64,000 bases of DNA from Peptoclostridium acidaminophilum DSM 3953 (lineage in GTDB: Bacteria; Bacillota; Clostridia; Peptostreptococcales; Peptostreptococcaceae). Location of the stretch: assembly GCF_000597865.1 (NCBI RefSeq), contig NZ_CP007453.1, positions 496,001-560,000 of the forward strand, written 5' to 3'. Position 1 is the first letter of the stretch. Each line of letters opens with the position of its first letter. The notes under the pieces were generated by a model that was given only the letters and a program-made list of their open reading frames with translations, searched no databases and was not told the DNA's origin. Below, in pieces: positions 61,387 to 64,000 of this stretch. Position numbers and translations under genes: made by a program.

Positions 61387-61443
61387 AAGAAGCTAAAAAG
61401 CGGGTATGAATTAATATACCTCTTTTTAGCTTCTTATTTTTTT
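61387..61443 (+). terminator. Terminator after the AGCS gene
   Basis: AAGAAGCTAAAAAG pairs with TTTTTAGCTTCTT, with an inner GGTAT/ATACC stem, followed by seven or more T. Confidence 0.92.
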
Positions 61444-61481
61444 GTATAAGGCTTCCGCTGTAGTGTAATGTTCTGCTTACT

Positions 61482-62069
61482 CTACTCCCTTTGGTCATGC
61501 ATCTCATATCCTATATCAAAAGCCCTGATATTCATATCTATGAAGCCGGCGGGGACATTCTCCCTTATGGCTGCGTGCCATGCCTCAATTGGTATCTCCA
61601 TATGATTTGCCAGGACACCTATAAGAAACAGGTTTGCAACCTTGGCCGAGCCTAGCTTTTTACCTTCACTGGCCGCATCAATGGCATAGAGCCTGTATGA
61701 GGTCGAAAGCCTTTCTATTATGTCAGCCGGATACTCCGCTTTTTCGGCCGCCACGTGAGCCGGGGCTATTTCCCCTGTATTGACGATTAGTATGCCTTCT
61801 TTTTTCAGGCTTCCCTTCCACCTGTCGGCTTCCAGCGGCTCTAGGGCCACCAGGAAATCCGCATCCCCTGGAGGTATGTTGGGCGAATAGATCTTTTCTC
61901 CTAGCCGCACACTTCCCCAGACCTTTCCACCCCGCTGGGAAAGCCCAATTATGTCGTTGCTCTTTACATCATAGCCCGCGTAAAAAGCCGCACTGCATAT
62001 AATGCTTGTAGTTAGAACAAGTCCCTGGCCTCCAACTCCTGCCAGCATGATATTATAGGCTTTCATCAT
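61482..62069 (-). CDS. iorB: Indolepyruvate:ferredoxin oxidoreductase, beta subunit
   Basis: 195 residues (start ATG at 62069 or the adjacent ATG at 62066). IMLAGVGGQGLVLTTSIICS is the CoA-side glycine-rich start of the gamma-type domain, and NDIIGLSQRGGKVWGSVRLG and ILIVNTGEIAP are typical of IorB. Overlaps the end of iorA by four bases. Works with IorA to turn aryl-pyruvates (from Trp, Phe, Tyr) to aryl-acetyl-CoA with reduced ferredoxin. Confidence 0.92.
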   Translation of the reverse strand: MMKAYNIMLAGVGGQGLVLTTSIICSAAFYAGYDVKSNDIIGLSQRGGKVWGSVRLGEKIYSPNIPPGDADFLVALEPLEADRWKGSLKKEGILIVNTGEIAPAHVAAEKAEYPADIIERLSTSYRLYAIDAASEGKKLGSAKVANLFLIGVLANHMEIPIEAWHAAIRENVPAGFIDMNIRAFDIGYEMHDQRE

Positions 62070-63868
62070 TCCACCTCCCCGTCAGCTCTCTTTATTGCGC
62101 CTACAGGGCATACCTGTGAGCAAACAGAGCATCCCACGCACATTTCCGGATTTATAGAGGACTTGAGCTTTTCTATTCCCTCGTACTTTTTCATGCGCAA
62201 AGGCGGACAGTTTGTCCTTATGCAGTTTCTGCAGGCTATGCAGACATTCGGGTCCACATAGAAGTGGGGCTCTCTTATCTTGAATCTTAGAGCGCATGGC
62301 CTCGTAGCTATGACTATGGACAAGCCTGGCCTTTTTATCTCCTCATCTATGGCCTCCTTAGCCTCTTTGTATTTAAACTGGTCTACAGACCTTACGTTTT
62401 CAAAGCCCATTGCCCTTAAAAGCACTTCCAGGTCTACATGCATGTCGTCCTCGCTGGCGTAGCTTCCGGAGCTTGCCGTATGCTGGCCGCCGGTCATGGC
62501 AGTAGTTCCGTTGTTTAATATGACTATCGTCATGTTGTCCTCGGGGTCTATCTGGTGCAGCATGTTGACCATTCCGGTCATTCCAGAATGGAAGAACGTG
62601 CTGTCACCTATTACAGCAACAAGAGGCTCACTCTTACCGCTAAGCTTCATAGCCTTAGCCATCCCCTTTATTATGCCCAGGGACGAACCCATGCTAATTA
62701 TTGTGTCGAGAACCTCTATTGGAAATATACCCGCAAGTGAATAGCAGCCTATATCTCCTACAACCTTTCGGCCCGATTTCTTGAGTATGTCGAAAACAGG
62801 CCTGTGGGGGCAGCCGGCGCAAAAAAGCGGCAGTCTCGGCGGAACAGACTTATCTTCTCCCATTTTGCCTGAATACCTGGATTCTTCAAAAATGCCTGCC
62901 CTTAGAAGACCCGCTTCTATTTCCTCTATGCCAAGCTCGCCAGTAAACGAAAAATACGACTTGCCTTCGCACTCAATGCCATTAATTTTAAGCTCGTTCT
63001 CAATGAATGGAGACATCTCCTCTATGACAATCAGCCTCCTGTAGTCGCTGGCAAGGCTCCTTATCGCATCAAGCGGAAGCGGGTATACAAGTCCCAGCTT
63101 GAGCACAGGCATGTCGAGATTCAGCTCCATCAGGTTGTTGTACACAAGCCCCGATGTTATTATGAGAACCTCGCTGCCATTGCCTTTCTCCAGCCTGTTT
63201 ATACCCAGATCCATTGCAGCTTTTGACAGGCTTTCTAGCCTCTCCTTCATCTCAAACTGCTTTTTGAAGGTGTTTGGCGGTATCATATTGAAATTCGTCT
63301 TATCTGGCTTGAAGCCTTCCGCAGGCTTTTCCTCCCTATCCAAAAGCTCAACTATGCCCCTGCTGTGACATAACCTGCTAGTTATCCTCAGCATAACAGG
63401 CATTCCGTAGGTTTCGCTCAGCTCGAGGGAAATCTTCGTGAAGTCCTTGGCTTCCTGGCTGTCGCAGGGATCAAGCACAGCCATGTTTGCAAACTTCCCG
63501 ATTATCCTGTTGTCCTGCTCGTTTTGAGAGCTTGCCATGCCGGGATCGTCGCCACTGACTAAAACGAATCCGCCTGCTGTCTTTGTCTGTGTGAAGGTCA
63601 TAAGAGGATCCATTGCTATATTCACACCTACATGCTTCATGCTTGCAAGCGCTCTGGCCCCTGCAAAGGAGGCTCCCATGGCTACCTCCAGCGCCACCTT
63701 CTCGTTGACTGAAAATTCCGAGTAAATCTGCCTGTATTCACGCTTTATGCTCTCGAGAATTTCAACCGCAGGCGACCCGGGATAGCTTGCAGCAACAAGT
63801 CCTCCAGCTTCATAAAAGCCCCTTGCTATCGCCTGGTTCCCCGTCATAAGTACCTTCTTGCCTTCCAT
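62066..63868 (-). CDS. iorA: Indolepyruvate:ferredoxin oxidoreductase, alpha subunit
   Basis: 600 residues. Pyrimidine-domain start LMTGNQAIARGFYEAGGLVA then ASYPGSPAVEILESI; TPP motif GDIGCYSLAGIFP and GDSTFFHSGMTGMVNMLHQI; CAGCPHRPVF. The C-terminus has two clusters, CIACRNCIRTNCPP and CVGCSVCSQVCP, for 2[4Fe-4S]. Length is typical of IorA. GGGGTGG precedes the ATG. Aromatic amino-acid branch of the oxidative fermentation. Confidence 0.95.
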   Translation of the reverse strand: MEGKKVLMTGNQAIARGFYEAGGLVAASYPGSPAVEILESIKREYRQIYSEFSVNEKVALEVAMGASFAGARALASMKHVGVNIAMDPLMTFTQTKTAGGFVLVSGDDPGMASSQNEQDNRIIGKFANMAVLDPCDSQEAKDFTKISLELSETYGMPVMLRITSRLCHSRGIVELLDREEKPAEGFKPDKTNFNMIPPNTFKKQFEMKERLESLSKAAMDLGINRLEKGNGSEVLIITSGLVYNNLMELNLDMPVLKLGLVYPLPLDAIRSLASDYRRLIVIEEMSPFIENELKINGIECEGKSYFSFTGELGIEEIEAGLLRAGIFEESRYSGKMGEDKSVPPRLPLFCAGCPHRPVFDILKKSGRKVVGDIGCYSLAGIFPIEVLDTIISMGSSLGIIKGMAKAMKLSGKSEPLVAVIGDSTFFHSGMTGMVNMLHQIDPEDNMTIVILNNGTTAMTGGQHTASSGSYASEDDMHVDLEVLLRAMGFENVRSVDQFKYKEAKEAIDEEIKRPGLSIVIATRPCALRFKIREPHFYVDPNVCIACRNCIRTNCPPLRMKKYEGIEKLKSSINPEMCVGCSVCSQVCPVGAIKRADGEVE

Positions 63869-63921
63869 GTCACCACCCCTTTGCTTTTATCTGATTGCTC
63901 GTTGTTTATCCGTCTGATTTT

Positions 63922-63949
63922 TTTATACCCCTTTAAAAGTCTGTAACAA
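63922..63949 (-). promoter_or_regulatory. Possible sigma-A promoter of iorAB
   Basis: Minus-strand TTGTTA (63949-63944), 16 bp, TATAAA (63927-63922), about 55 bp before the iorA start codon. Confidence 0.45.
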
Positions 63950-64000
63950 GACAATTTAAAAAATCATACCTGCAAATACTCTGTTTCATGCTCATGCAGC

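Overview
The window reads as a chromosome segment of an anaerobic, amino-acid-fermenting clostridium (Bacillota). Evidence: a selenocysteine-dependent glycine/sarcosine/betaine-reductase-type operon, ferredoxin-linked 2-oxoacid oxidoreductases, a phosphate butyryltransferase/butyrate kinase pair, an Enterococcus-type V-ATPase operon with a Na+-binding c subunit, a T-box leader on glyS, and Firmicutes-style AGGAGG ribosome sites with many GTG/TTG starts. Peptoclostridium (Eubacterium) acidaminophilum-like organisms fit best; this is inference, since no rRNA gene is present.

Layout. 0-1 kb: a MarR regulator and the start of an ABC exporter running off the left edge. 1.2-13 kb: a peptide- and amino-acid-catabolism block, almost all on the minus strand: NhaC antiporter, IclR regulator, aminotransferase, ptb, buk, a second cation/proton antiporter, an MFS carrier and a four-subunit 2-oxoacid (probably 2-ketoisovalerate):ferredoxin oxidoreductase. 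Together these can convert an amino acid to 2-oxoacid, acyl-CoA, acyl-phosphate and acid plus ATP. An 11-bp GAAC-N3-GTTC palindrome sits just downstream of the buk and vor promoters. 13.4-15.2 kb: a MEDS-domain protein and an old-yellow-enzyme homologue. 15.5-23.6 kb: a sigma-54-controlled operon, grdX - GrdE/G/I-type proprotein - GrdB/F/H-type selenoprotein - amino-acid carrier, next to its likely two-component system.

24-30 kb: a DUF2202 secreted protein, an unrecognised 518-residue protein, and a nested mobile region: an IS200/IS605 element (tnpA, tnpB) with a class C-like group II intron lodged between its presumed left-end hairpin and tnpA. The intron protein gene is broken. 30-36 kb: a coiled-coil protein, an alpha/beta hydrolase, then an arsenic island (arsC; arsR - DUF2703-type protein - acr3) invaded upstream by an IS110-family element. 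The DUF2703 gene has an in-frame UGA where the family is expected to carry Cys, so it is a candidate selenoprotein.

36.2-44.8 kb: a complete V-type ATPase operon in the Enterococcus hirae ntp order. 45-47.5 kb: a second arsenic operon (uspA - arsR - arsP - thioredoxin-like). 47.9-51 kb: HelD and a methyltransferase. 51-52.2 kb: a CobW-type GTPase plus a small thioredoxin-like protein. A 9-6-9 inverted-repeat operator recurs upstream of arsC (twice), the uspA-arsR-arsP operon, the cobW operon and beside the IS110, suggesting one ArsR-type regulon. 52.5-61.4 kb: a rhodanese lipoprotein, AlkD, a 39-residue membrane peptide, ApbE, glyS with T-box, a TVP38 protein, a HAD phosphatase, a thioredoxin-like protein and an alanine/glycine:cation symporter. 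61.5-64 kb: indolepyruvate:ferredoxin oxidoreductase (iorAB).

The genes fit a Stickland-type energy scheme: oxidative branches (vor, ior, ptb-buk) make reduced ferredoxin and ATP, the reductase operon disposes of electrons, and Na+ circuits (NhaC, V-ATPase, AGCS) couple to the membrane. No tRNA, rRNA or CRISPR array was seen.
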